From assembly GCF_034009455.1 (NCBI RefSeq), contig NZ_CP125380.1, forward strand, positions 551,501 to 615,500: a DNA stretch of 64,000 nucleotides, read 5' to 3'. The DNA is from Pseudomonas sp. P5_109 (GTDB lineage: Bacteria; Pseudomonadota; Gammaproteobacteria; Pseudomonadales; Pseudomonadaceae). The notes under the pieces were generated by a model. The model was given only the letters and a program-made list of their open reading frames with translations. It was not told the DNA's origin and did no database searches. Shown here piece after piece: positions 9,009-19,471 of the stretch (its first letter is position 1; each line of letters opens with the position of its first letter). The position numbers were made by a program, and so were the translations under genes.

Positions 9009-10286
9009 ATGAATAGAACTCTCTACACCGCGCTGTTTTATCTGGGGCTGCCATTGGTAGCGATTCGGCTGTGGCTGCGCGCGCGCAAGGCGCCGGCGTA
9101 TGCCAGGCGCATCGGCGAGCGATTCTCCTACGGGATGCCGGCGCTGAAACCGGGCGGCATCTGGGTGCACGCCGTCTCGGTGGGCGAAAGCATTGCTGCC
9201 GCACCGATGATCCGCGCCTTGCTGGCGCGTTATCCGGATTTGCCGATCACGGTGACCTGCATGACGCCGACCGGGTCGGAACGCATCCTCGCGCTGTTCG
9301 CCAATGAGCCGCGCATCCAGCACTGTTATCTGCCGTACGACCTGCCTTGCGCTGCCCGGCGCTTCCTCGATCGGGTCCAGCCGAAACTGGCGGTGATCAT
9401 GGAAACCGAACTGTGGCCCAACCATATCCATCAATGTGCCAAGCGTGGCATTCCCGTGGCGCTGGCCAATGCGCGACTGTCCGAGCGGTCGGCCAGGGGC
9501 TACGGCCGGTTCCCCAAGCTGACCCGGCCGATGCTGGCCGAGATGAGCCTGTTCGCGGTGCAGACCGAAGCCGAAGCCCAGCGTTTCCGGAATCTCGGCG
9601 CACGGGCTGAAGCCGTCGAAGTGACCGGTTCGATCAAGTTCGACCTGACCATCGACCCGCAACTGCTTGAGCGCGCCAGCCAATTGCGCGGGCAATGGCA
9701 AGCGCTGGAGCGACCGGTGTGGATCGCGGCCAGCACCCATGACGGCGAAGACGAGGTGGTGCTGGCGGCTCATCGTCAGCTGTTGGCCAGTCACCCCGAT
9801 GCCTTGCTGATTCTGGTACCGCGTCATCCGGAGCGCTTCAATTCGGTGTACGGGTTGTGCCAGCAACAAGGGTTTGCCACGGTCCGCCGTTCGAGCGGTG
9901 ATGCGGTCAGTGCCAATACGTCGGTGCTGCTGGGCGACACCATGGGCGAGTTGCTGTTTCTCTACGCCCTGGCGGACAGTGCCTTCGTCGGCGGCAGTCT
10001 GGTGCCCAATGGCGGGCATAACCTGCTGGAGCCGGCCGCCCTCGCTAAACCGGTGTTGAGCGGGCCGCATCTGTTCAACTTCCTCGAAATCGCCGCGCAG
10101 TTGCGCAGTGCCGGGGCGTTGCAGGAAGTAGAGGATGCCGAAGGGCTGGCGGTGGCGGTGCAGCGACTGTTCGAACTGCCCCGTGATGCGCAGCGCATGG
10201 CAGAGGCCGGGTTGAAAGTGATGCGCGCCAATCAGGGTGCATTGCAGCGCTTGCTGGATGGGTTGGGGCGGTTGATCGAGCGTTAG
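9009..10286 (+). CDS. waaA: 3-deoxy-D-manno-octulosonic acid (Kdo) transferase WaaA
   Basis: This is a GT30 glycosyltransferase of 425 aa that transfers Kdo from CMP-Kdo to the lipid A precursor at the cytoplasmic face of the inner membrane. An N-terminal hydrophobic segment (about 5-22) anchors it. The catalytic glutamate is E60 in WVHAVSVGE, and METELWPN follows at about 133-141. The frame is open further upstream inside the LysR gene, but the ATG at 9009 gives the normal family length and an MNRTLYTALF start. It follows the LysR gene by 11 bp. The unrelated LysR neighbour suggests co-location rather than shared function. Confidence 0.94.
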   Translation: MNRTLYTALFYLGLPLVAIRLWLRARKAPAYARRIGERFSYGMPALKPGGIWVHAVSVGESIAAAPMIRALLARYPDLPITVTCMTPTGSERILALFANEPRIQHCYLPYDLPCAARRFLDRVQPKLAVIMETELWPNHIHQCAKRGIPVALANARLSERSARGYGRFPKLTRPMLAEMSLFAVQTEAEAQRFRNLGARAEAVEVTGSIKFDLTIDPQLLERASQLRGQWQALERPVWIAASTHDGEDEVVLAAHRQLLASHPDALLILVPRHPERFNSVYGLCQQQGFATVRRSSGDAVSANTSVLLGDTMGELLFLYALADSAFVGGSLVPNGGHNLLEPAALAKPVLSGPHLFNFLEIAAQLRSAGALQEVEDAEGLAVAVQRLFELPRDAQRMAEAGLKVMRANQGALQRLLDGLGRLIER

Positions 10287-10300
10287 ACCGAGTTGTATTC

Positions 10301-10410
10301 ATTCGCGAGCAAGTCGGATCGCCGCACCGCCGCTCCCACATTGGACTTTCTGTGAACACAGGTTTTGTGTACGACAGCAGCTCAATGTGGGAGCGGGCTT
10401 GCTCGCGAAG
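10301..10410. repeat. REP pair, family B (GTGGGAGCGGGCTTGCTCGCGAA type), one arm altered
   Basis: The right arm (10385-10410) is a standard family B copy. The left arm starting with TTCGCGAGCAAG has an extra diverged stretch before GCTCCCACATTGG. It separates convergent waaA and the TolC gene. Confidence 0.85.
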
Positions 10411-10419
10411 CTTTGGCTT

Positions 10420-11859
10420 TTACTGATCAGGGCGCGCTTTCAACTGCTCCTCTGCCGCCTTGGCCAGATCCGGTGGCAGGAAATCCTTGTCCGGGTTGTA
10501 GTTCGGATTGAGCCAGCGTGCCAGGTTTTGCAGATCCCCGGGGTTCAATGTGCCGGCCTGTTGCTTCAAGCGCAGGTTGTCGAGGATGTAGTCGTAGCGG
10601 GTGTTGTTGTAGTCGCGCACCGAGGAGTAGAGCTGACGCTGCGCATCCAGCACGTCGACGATGTTTCGCGTACCCACCTGATAGCCGATTTCAGTCGCTT
10701 CCACCGCGCTCTGGTTGGAAATGATCGATTGCTTGCGCGCCTGTACCTGCTCGACATCGGTGTTCACCGCGCGGTGCAGGTCGCGGGTGTTTTCCACGAT
10801 GCTGCGGCGCAGGGATTCGCGTTGCTGCTCGGTCTGGTCCAGTTGTGCATACGACTGGCGCACTTGGGAGTTGATCAGGCCGCCGCTGTAGATCGGGATG
10901 TTCAGTTGCAGGCCCACGGTCGTTTGCTCGACGTTGCCGCCGTACGCCTGGGGCAAGTTGTTCGGGTTGCTGAAGCCCAGTGCGTCGTTGTCGCCCTTCT
11001 CGTACTTGGCGATCGCATCAACCGTTGGCAAGTGCCCGGACTTGCGTTGCTTGAGGGTTTGCTCGGCGGCGCTGACGGCATAATTGCTGGCCAACAGGTT
11101 GAGGTTCTGCCGGCCCGCCGTTTCGACCCAGGCCTTGGCGTCGTTCGGTACTGGCGGCAGGATCGGCAGGTTATGGCTGATGCCCCAGATCGAGTTGTAC
11201 TGGCGGTTGGTCAGGGTGATCAATGCTTCAAAGGCGTCGTCCACCTGGCGCTGCGCAACGATGCGGTTGGCGCGTGCGGTGTCGTAGCTGGCTTGTGAGT
11301 TCAACACGTCGGTCTTGTCCGAGAGGCCGACATCGAAACGCTCGTTGGATTGATCGAGTTGGCGTTTGAACGCCGCTTCTTCGGCCTTGGTCGAGGCCAG
11401 GTTGTCCTGGCTGCGCAGCACGTTGAAATAGCTGTCAGCGGTTTGCAGGATCAAATTCTGCTCGGTCGCCGAGAGCTGCAGGGCAGCCTGTTCGTTGACT
11501 TCCTTGGCGGCCTGGAACTGGAACCAGCGATCGGCGCGGAACAGCGGCTGCGCCAAAGTGGCCTGGTACGAATGAGCATCGCGGTTGGTCGTGCCCGAAG
11601 GTTGATCGAGCGACGTACGCACCTCGGCAACATCGGCGCCGCCCGAGAGGTTCGGCAGCAACCCGGCGCGGGCCTGGGGCACGACTTCCTTCTGCGCGCC
11701 GTATTGGGCGATGGCAGCCGCCAGATCGGAGTTGTTGTTTACGGCTTCCTGATAAACGCTGACGAGGTCCGTCTTGTTCGATAAGGGCGCATCTGCTGCC
11801 CAGGCCATTCCGTTGGACGCACAAGACACGGCAAGGGCCAGTGAAAGTTTGCGCAGCAT
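10420..11859 (-). CDS. tolC: TolC-family outer membrane channel protein
   Basis: This outer-membrane efflux/secretion duct has 479 aa. A signal peptide ends at about residue 21 (NGMAWA). The rest holds two copies of the OEP repeat, with long helical stretches that build the periplasmic alpha-barrel. TolC proteins act as trimers joined to inner-membrane ABC or RND pumps. The closest role by position is the P. aeruginosa TolC homologue next to thiC; no pump or adaptor gene is adjacent here, so its partners are encoded elsewhere. The ATG at 11859 has AGGGA upstream. It is divergent from the thiC riboswitch. Confidence 0.88.
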   Translation of the reverse strand: MLRKLSLALAVSCASNGMAWAADAPLSNKTDLVSVYQEAVNNNSDLAAAIAQYGAQKEVVPQARAGLLPNLSGGADVAEVRTSLDQPSGTTNRDAHSYQATLAQPLFRADRWFQFQAAKEVNEQAALQLSATEQNLILQTADSYFNVLRSQDNLASTKAEEAAFKRQLDQSNERFDVGLSDKTDVLNSQASYDTARANRIVAQRQVDDAFEALITLTNRQYNSIWGISHNLPILPPVPNDAKAWVETAGRQNLNLLASNYAVSAAEQTLKQRKSGHLPTVDAIAKYEKGDNDALGFSNPNNLPQAYGGNVEQTTVGLQLNIPIYSGGLINSQVRQSYAQLDQTEQQRESLRRSIVENTRDLHRAVNTDVEQVQARKQSIISNQSAVEATEIGYQVGTRNIVDVLDAQRQLYSSVRDYNNTRYDYILDNLRLKQQAGTLNPGDLQNLARWLNPNYNPDKDFLPPDLAKAAEEQLKARPDQ

Positions 11860-12068
11860 AGACGATCCCTAGAATTGATATTACACAGGTAATTTGAGCG
11901 CCAAGGCTAAGGCCCTGCTTTGACAGCGTCAATGCGCGGCTCAGCGTAGCGAGTGTAGTTGTGCATTCGGGCGGCAACAATCCTGATACTGCCTGTAATA
12001 ACGCCATTCATCATGGTATTTGCAGTGGGGTTGGCGTTCTTTGTCAGTTGTGTCTAGACTGGCCGGGT

Positions 12069-12159
12069 TCTTGTCGGGGTGCCTTGCTATGAGGCTGAGA
12101 TCGAATAATTTCGGATCCCGTTGAACCTGATCAGGTTAGCGCCTGCGTAGGGAACAAGA
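12069..12159 (+). promoter_or_regulatory. TPP (thi-box) riboswitch upstream of thiC
   Basis: The conserved TPP aptamer elements are all present in order: CTGAGA (12095-12100), ACCTGATC (12125-12132) and GCGTAGGGAA (12145-12154). The closing P1 stem is TCTTGT (12069-12074) with ACAAGA (12154-12159). Thiamine pyrophosphate binding is expected to shut off thiC expression. Confidence 0.95.
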
Positions 12160-14224
<2,065 letters not shown>

Positions 14225-14258
14225 TCTGAGCTGAGGTCGGCGGTGCTTGCACCGCCCC

Positions 14259-14335
14259 TTTCGCGAGCAAGCCCGCTCCCACATTGGACCTGTATTCGCA
14301 GGCCAAATGTGGGAGCGGGCTTGCTCGCGAAGGCG
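14259..14335. repeat. REP pair, family B
   Basis: Inverted copies of TTCGCGAGCAAGCCCGCTCC (from 14259) and its complement (to 14332) enclose about 25 bases between thiC and cytX. An open frame continuous with cytX runs through the repeat and should not be taken as coding. Confidence 0.92.
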
Positions 14336-14391
14336 TCAGACCAGACACCCATGATCTCAATGACAAAACATATTCCTCTGAGATAACACCC

Positions 14392-15684
14392 TTGAGCATT
14401 CAACCCAGCACTTACTCCCCCGACATCGCAGTGCCGACCGACAAACGTGTCTTCGGCGGCCGCGACCTGTTTTCCCTGTGGTTCTCCCTCGGCATCGGCC
14501 TGATGGTGTTGCAGACCGGTGCATTGCTCGCACCGGGCCTGGGCCTGTCCGGTTCGTTGCTGGCGATTTTTCTCGGCACCCTGGTCGGCGTTCTGCTGCT
14601 GGCCGCGGTCGGGGTAATCGGCAGTGACACCGGCCTGTCGTCGATGGCCGCGCTCAAGCTCAGCCTCGGTACCAAGGGCGCGAGCCTGCCGGCGGTGCTG
14701 AACCTGCTGCAATTGATCGGCTGGGGTTCGTTCGAAATCATCGTCATGCGCGATGCCGCGAGCCTGTTGGGCGCCAAAGCCTTCAGTGAAGGCAGCCTGA
14801 TCTCCAACCCGGTGCTGTGGACGCTGTTCTTCGGCGCATTGGCGACCTTGCTCGCGGTCAGCGGCCCGCTGACTTTCGTCCGGCAGATCCTGCGCAAATG
14901 GGGCATCTGGCTGCTGCTGGCCGCGTGCATCTGGCTGACCTGGAACCTGTTCGCCAAGGCTGACCTGGCCGCGTTGTGGGCCCAGGCCGGTGACGGTTCG
15001 ATGCCGTTCGCCGTGGGCTTCGACATCGCCATTGCCATGCCGCTGTCGTGGTTGCCGCTGATCGCCGACTACTCGCGTTTCGGCAAGCGCGCGAAAAACG
15101 TCTTCGGTGGCACTGCCATCGGTTTCTTCATCGGTAATTTCTGGCTGATGAGCCTGGGCGTAGCCTACACCCTGGCGTTCGCGCCGAGCGGTGAAGTCAA
15201 TGCCTTGCTGCTGGCGTTGGCCGGTGCCGGCCTGGGGATTCCGCTGCTGCTGATTCTGCTGGATGAGTCGGAAAACGCCTTTGCCGATATTCACTCGGCG
15301 GCAGTGTCCAGCGGGATTCTGATGCGCGCCAAAGTCGAACACCTGGCCCTGGCCATCGGCGTCATCTGCACGCTGATTGCCCTGCTGGCGCCGTTGGCCC
15401 AGTACCAGAACTTCCTGCTGCTGATTGGTTCGGTGTTTGCGCCGTTGTTCGGCGTGGTGCTGGTGGACCATTTCATCCTGCGCAAGCGCAGCGCCAAGGT
15501 GGCCTCGGCCGCATTGCGCTGGCCAGCACTGCTCGCCTGGCTGGGCGGGGTCAGCACCTATCACTTGTTGGCCAACCTGTATCCGGATGTCGGTGCAACC
15601 CTGCCAGCACTGGTCGTGGCAGGGTTGCTCCAGCTAGTGCTGGGCCGGGCCTTCAGTTACGGCCGGGAAACAGCTCGGGCTTGA
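14392..15684 (+). CDS. cytX: Putative hydroxymethylpyrimidine transporter CytX
   Basis: This inner-membrane permease of 430 aa belongs to the cytosine/purine/thiamine permease family (NCS1-like) and has roughly twelve hydrophobic segments from about residue 25 to the end. CytX proteins are found with thiamine genes and are thought to import hydroxymethylpyrimidine. I chose the TTG at 14392 (residues SIQPSTYSPD follow) because the earlier in-frame ATG at 14284 lies inside the REP pair. A GAGAT sequence 5-10 bases upstream is a fair ribosome-binding site. No TPP aptamer precedes it; it may rely on read-through from thiC. Its 3' end overlaps the convergent lipoprotein gene by 32 bp. Confidence 0.8.
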   Translation: MSIQPSTYSPDIAVPTDKRVFGGRDLFSLWFSLGIGLMVLQTGALLAPGLGLSGSLLAIFLGTLVGVLLLAAVGVIGSDTGLSSMAALKLSLGTKGASLPAVLNLLQLIGWGSFEIIVMRDAASLLGAKAFSEGSLISNPVLWTLFFGALATLLAVSGPLTFVRQILRKWGIWLLLAACIWLTWNLFAKADLAALWAQAGDGSMPFAVGFDIAIAMPLSWLPLIADYSRFGKRAKNVFGGTAIGFFIGNFWLMSLGVAYTLAFAPSGEVNALLLALAGAGLGIPLLLILLDESENAFADIHSAAVSSGILMRAKVEHLALAIGVICTLIALLAPLAQYQNFLLLIGSVFAPLFGVVLVDHFILRKRSAKVASAALRWPALLAWLGGVSTYHLLANLYPDVGATLPALVVAGLLQLVLGRAFSYGRETARA

Positions 15685-16399
15685 TGATGCCGTTCAGGCG
15701 AGGGTAGGGGATCTTCAGTTCGACATGGCCCAGCGCGTAAGGCGCAATGGTGCTGGTTTCGTACTTGAGGATCACCCCGCCGTAGGTCAGCGCCACGTTC
15801 TGGGTTTTCTGGAACGGCCAGCTCTTCACGAACTCCGCTTCCTGATCGAGCTTGGTGCTGATCAGCCAGCTGTTATGCGCCACCTGCGCGGCTTTCCAGA
15901 ACGCGTCTTCCTGCCCTGGCACCAGCATGTCCGACAGCGTCAGCACTTTATGCTGCTGGCGCGAATAGTTGATGAAGCCTCGACCTGGCGTGCCATGGGC
16001 ACCGCCGGTGTCCAGGTAGCTGGACAATTCGATGATCACCAAGCCGTCATGCTGCTCACGTACCTTGGCCTGCAGATAGCTGCTGTAACGCGGGCCGGCG
16101 GTGCGCAAAAACTCTTCGCGATAGGCCGCCAGGGTCGGTGCCACCGGGGCATCGGGCGAGGTGCGGGTCATTTGCAGCAGGCGTTTTTCGATGATGCCGT
16201 CCAATTGCGGTTCGGCCGGAAAGTGCAGCGTGTCGATATTGACCAGCGGGCAATCCGGGTTGCTGCAACCGGGCTTGAGCTGTTCAGAGGCGTCGCGGGT
16301 GGTTTCCAGCGGCGTCCGGTAGTTGGGCTGGAACAGGCTCGCGCAGGCGCCCAGGGTCAGGGCGATAGCGGCCACGGAGGCGATTTTGAAAAGCGACAT
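15653..16399 (-). CDS. RsiV-like (DUF3298) lipoprotein
   Basis: This exported lipoprotein of 248 aa has a signal peptide with lipobox LGAC and lipidated C19. The mature part contains the DUF3298-type segment typical of the RsiV family (LDTGGAHGTPGRGF near the middle, LTLSDMLVPG after it). In Bacillus RsiV is an anti-sigma factor that senses lysozyme, but here there is no transmembrane anti-sigma region and no sigma-factor gene nearby, so that role should not be assumed. The frame extends upstream of 16399, but this ATG has GAAAGG ahead of it and starts the signal peptide. Its end overlaps cytX by 32 bp. Confidence 0.75.
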   Translation of the reverse strand: MSLFKIASVAAIALTLGACASLFQPNYRTPLETTRDASEQLKPGCSNPDCPLVNIDTLHFPAEPQLDGIIEKRLLQMTRTSPDAPVAPTLAAYREEFLRTAGPRYSSYLQAKVREQHDGLVIIELSSYLDTGGAHGTPGRGFINYSRQQHKVLTLSDMLVPGQEDAFWKAAQVAHNSWLISTKLDQEAEFVKSWPFQKTQNVALTYGGVILKYETSTIAPYALGHVELKIPYPRLNGIIKPELFPGRN

Positions 16400-16621
16400 G
16401 GGCGTCCTTTCTGAAACAGGGGAAGGCAAAAAGTTACCGGCTTCGACTCTCAACAAAGCAGTCAGTTCGCCACTAAGCTAATTAGAGTGGGTTTCGTCCT
16501 AGCCGTCCATCCCGCTGACGGGAAAGGGGCTGCATCAAACGTCATGGGCGCGTTAGGATGGCGCGAAGTCGAGGCCCAGGAAAAGCAGCCTCGTTCAGGA
16601 TCTGCAGTAACGAGGATAATC

Positions 16622-17239
16622 ATGACGGATTTTGCCAACGCCATTCCGACCGCCGTTGATATCGTGCGGCGCGAAAAATGCTACGAGGGCTTCTACAAGC
16701 TCGAACGCGTGCACTTGCGCCACGAATTGTTCGCCGGGGGCATGAGCCGCGAGATCAATCGTGAAGTATTCGTTCGCCATGACGCGGTCTGCATGCTGCC
16801 GTACGACCCGCAGCGCGATGAAGTGGTGCTGATCGAGCAGTTTCGCGTCGGTGCCATGGGCAAGACCGACAACCCGTGGCTGATCGAACTGGTCGCTGGT
16901 CTGATCGACAAGGAAGAAGTGCCGGAAGCAGTTGCTCACCGCGAGGCGCAAGAGGAAGCTGGGCTGGAAATCGGGGCGCTCTGGCCGATGCTCAAATACT
17001 TTCCATCGCCGGGCGGCAGCAACGAATTCGTGCATCTGTATCTGGGGCGTTGCGACAGTTCCGGGGTTGGCGGCCTGCATGGGCTGGAGGAAGAGGCAGA
17101 AGATATCCGCGTCACGGTCTGGGCCTTTGAAGATGCCCTTCAAGCCGTACGCGACGGGCGTATTGCCAACGCGGCGAGCATCATTGCCTTGCAATGGCTG
17201 GCTTTGAACCGCGTTGAAGTGAGGGGGTTATGGTCGTAA
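16622..17239 (+). CDS. nudF: ADP-ribose pyrophosphatase NudF
   Basis: This Nudix hydrolase of 205 aa cleaves ADP-ribose to AMP and ribose 5-phosphate. The Nudix box is intact: G93-x5-E99-x7-R107-E108-x2-E111-E112-x-G114. The frame is open further upstream, but the ATG at 16622 follows a GAGG site and gives the usual length. It overlaps the downstream DUF1249 gene by 10 bp and heads a run with cpdA and yqiA that matches the E. coli nudF-yqiB-cpdA-yqiA-parE order, which supports the assignment. Confidence 0.94.
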   Translation: MTDFANAIPTAVDIVRREKCYEGFYKLERVHLRHELFAGGMSREINREVFVRHDAVCMLPYDPQRDEVVLIEQFRVGAMGKTDNPWLIELVAGLIDKEEVPEAVAHREAQEEAGLEIGALWPMLKYFPSPGGSNEFVHLYLGRCDSSGVGGLHGLEEEAEDIRVTVWAFEDALQAVRDGRIANAASIIALQWLALNRVEVRGLWS

Positions 17240-17682
17240 ACAAGCTGCGCGATCGCTATCGGGTGGACCTGGTGGGGCTGCAAGCGTCCTGCGAGGCGAA
17301 CTACGCGCGCCTGATGCGACTACTGCCGGACATGCGCAGCGAGCCCGCGGCGCGGCGCATCGCCGTGACCCATGGCGACCAGATGCTCGGCGTGTTGGCG
17401 CTGGAAGTGCTGCTGACCTGTCCTTACACAACGACCCTGCAAGTGCGTCAGGAACACAGCCTGCCGTGGCTGCCGGTGCCGCAACTGGAAGTGCAGGTCT
17501 ATCACGACGCGCGCATGGCCGAAGTGGTCAGCGCCGAACATGCGCGACGCTTTCGCGGCATCTATCCTTACCCGAATGCCTCGATGCACCAGCCGGACGA
17601 GAAGGCCCAACTGAACATGTTTCTGGGCGAATGGCTGAGCCATTGCCTGGCACTGGGGCATGAGTACGAAGTAGTCCGTTAA
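17230..17682 (+). CDS. yqiB: DUF1249 family protein (YqiB-like)
   Basis: This small cytosolic protein of 150 aa is of unknown function and is a member of the DUF1249/YqiB family. It has no signal peptide or membrane segment. Conserved features are the N-terminal region with CEANYARLMRLLPD, the segment YTTTLQVRQEH and the YPYPN motif. It is embedded in the nudF-yqiB-cpdA-yqiA-parE order shared with E. coli. Its ATG at 17230 lies inside the last codons of nudF (10-bp overlap), which argues for coupled translation. Nothing unusual was seen. Confidence 0.88.
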   Translation: MVVNKLRDRYRVDLVGLQASCEANYARLMRLLPDMRSEPAARRIAVTHGDQMLGVLALEVLLTCPYTTTLQVRQEHSLPWLPVPQLEVQVYHDARMAEVVSAEHARRFRGIYPYPNASMHQPDEKAQLNMFLGEWLSHCLALGHEYEVVR

Positions 17683-17794
17683 CTGTGAACCGCAGTTGTG
17701 AACTGCGTCAGGTTCATTGGTTTCCCCTTTCGATCATCCCCCAGCATAATTGGCGCACTTACCCATCCCCGTGATCACGCCCTGGGAGAACGCC

Positions 17795-18610
17795 TTGCCG
17801 AGCGTATCCACATTGACCACCGCCGATCCGGCGTTGCTGGTGCAACTCTCCGACAGTCACCTGTTTGCCGAAGCGGACGGCGCGTTGCTGGGCATGAACA
17901 CCCGCGACAGCCTGCAACGGGTGATCGAACTGGTGCGCGAGCAGCAGCCACGGATTGACTTGATCCTGGCCACGGGGGATCTGTCCCAGGATGGGACACT
18001 GGAGTCCTACCAGCAGTTTCGCGACATGACGCGCCAGCTCGATGCGCCGGCGCGCTGGATCCCCGGCAATCACGACGAACCGCAGATCATGGCCGAGGCG
18101 GCGGTGCAGAGCGCCTTGCTCGAACCGGTGGTGGATATCGGCAACTGGCGGGTTACGTTGCTCGATTCCGCCGTACCGGGCTCGGTGCCGGGGTATTTGC
18201 AGGACGAACAATTGCAGTTGCTCGCCCGCTCGTTGAGCGAAGCGCCGGAACGCCATCACCTGGTGTGTTTCCACCATCATCCGGTGTCGATTGGCTGCGC
18301 CTGGATGGAGCCTATCGGCCTGCGTAATCCCGAGGCGTTTTTTGAAGTGCTGGATCGGTTTCCACAGGTGCGTGCCGTGTTGTGGGGGCATGTGCACCAG
18401 GAAATCGATCAATTACGTAACGGCGTGCGTCTGATCGCCTCGCCCTCGACCTGCATTCAGTTCGAGCCGGGCAGCGAGGATTTCAAGGTTGGGGAACAGG
18501 CGCCAGGCTATCGCTGGTTGCGACTGCTGCCCGACGGGCGGCTGGAAACCGGGGTGGAGCGGGTTATCGGGTTCGATTTCACTGTGGATTACGGTTCCAA
18601 CGGCTACTGA
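17795..18610 (+). CDS. cpdA: 3',5'-cyclic-AMP phosphodiesterase CpdA
   Basis: This metallophosphoesterase of 271 aa hydrolyses cAMP, lowering Crp/Vfr-type signalling. The metal-binding motifs are in order: DSH near the start, GDLSQDG, GNHDE, FHHHPV and GHVHQ. I chose the TTG at 17795 because GGGAGA sits five bases before it and the product length then matches the family; GTG at 17771 and ATG at 17750 are in-frame alternatives. The gap from yqiB is about 110 bp. cAMP turnover in Pseudomonas feeds into Vfr-dependent gene control. Confidence 0.92.
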   Translation: MPSVSTLTTADPALLVQLSDSHLFAEADGALLGMNTRDSLQRVIELVREQQPRIDLILATGDLSQDGTLESYQQFRDMTRQLDAPARWIPGNHDEPQIMAEAAVQSALLEPVVDIGNWRVTLLDSAVPGSVPGYLQDEQLQLLARSLSEAPERHHLVCFHHHPVSIGCAWMEPIGLRNPEAFFEVLDRFPQVRAVLWGHVHQEIDQLRNGVRLIASPSTCIQFEPGSEDFKVGEQAPGYRWLRLLPDGRLETGVERVIGFDFTVDYGSNGY

Positions 18611-18642
18611 TTTTTCTGTTACTTCCAAAGACCGAGGCGCGG

Positions 18643-18722
18643 CCTTCGCGAGCAAGCCCGCTCCCACAGGGTTTTTGGAGCACCTCAGATCCCTGTGGGA
18701 GCGGGCTTGCTCGCGAAGGCGT
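18643..18722. repeat. REP pair, family B
   Basis: Inverted copies (CTTCGCGAGCAAGCCCGCTC from 18644 and its complement ending at 18720) enclose a short spacer between cpdA and yqiA, both on the plus strand. Confidence 0.92.
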
Positions 18723-18812
18723 CTACACTGGCGCCCTGAATTCTGTGGATATCCCCGATTCCCCCGAGTCCCTGTAAACTCCGCCTCTTTAGCCGACGCA
18801 CAGGGAGCTCAA

Positions 18813-19421
18813 ATGTCCGGTTCGATCCTTTATATCCACGGCTTCAACAGCTCGCCGTTGTCGAAGAAGGCCTGTCAGTTGGTCGAAGTGATGGAGCGCC
18901 TGGGCCTGAGCGAACAGTTGCGCGTGCCGGCATTGCACCATCACCCGCGCCAGGCGATAACCCAGCTGGAACAGGCGATTGCCGAGCTGGGGCGGCCACT
19001 GCTGGTCGGCAGCTCACTCGGCGGCTACTATGCCACTCACCTGGCCGAGCGCCATGGCTTGAAAGCCCTGTTGATCAATCCTGCCGTCAGCCCGCACCGG
19101 ATGTTCGACGGCTATCTGGGGACGCAGAAAAACCTGTATACCGAAGAGACCTGGGAAATGACCCACGACCACGTGACGGCCCTGGCCGAACTGGAAGTGC
19201 CGGCGCCCCGGGAACCGGAGCGTTATCAGGTATGGTTGCAGACAGCTGACGAAACGCTGGACTATCGCCTCGCCCAGCAGTATTACCGGGCATGCGCCTT
19301 GCGTATCCAGGCCGGCGGCGACCACAGTTTCCAGGGTTTTGCCGCGCGAATGCCGGCCATGTTGAGTTTTGCCGGCATTGGCGCCGATTTGTACCAGGCC
19401 ATCGATTTCACCGCATTGTGA
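18813..19421 (+). CDS. yqiA: YqiA/YcfP family alpha/beta-fold esterase
   Basis: This small alpha/beta hydrolase of 202 aa has the nucleophile in GSSLGG, an N-terminal ILYIHGFNSSP strand-loop (oxyanion region) and a likely catalytic histidine in GGDHSF. E. coli YqiA is an esterase on short acyl substrates in vitro; the natural substrate is unknown. The ATG at 18813 has AGGGAG upstream; the frame is open earlier but that part runs through the REP pair and the end of cpdA. It is followed 50 bp later by parE, as in E. coli. Confidence 0.9.
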   Translation: MSGSILYIHGFNSSPLSKKACQLVEVMERLGLSEQLRVPALHHHPRQAITQLEQAIAELGRPLLVGSSLGGYYATHLAERHGLKALLINPAVSPHRMFDGYLGTQKNLYTEETWEMTHDHVTALAELEVPAPREPERYQVWLQTADETLDYRLAQQYYRACALRIQAGGDHSFQGFAARMPAMLSFAGIGADLYQAIDFTAL

Positions 19422-19471
19422 GCGATAGCCCCATGAATTCTTTTTTCACCGAACACTGACGACGAGAACCC

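Noticed and set aside
14284..14391. Upstream extension of cytX to an ATG at 14284
   Set aside because: The added codons lie inside a REP pair; the TTG at 14392 starts the conserved protein.
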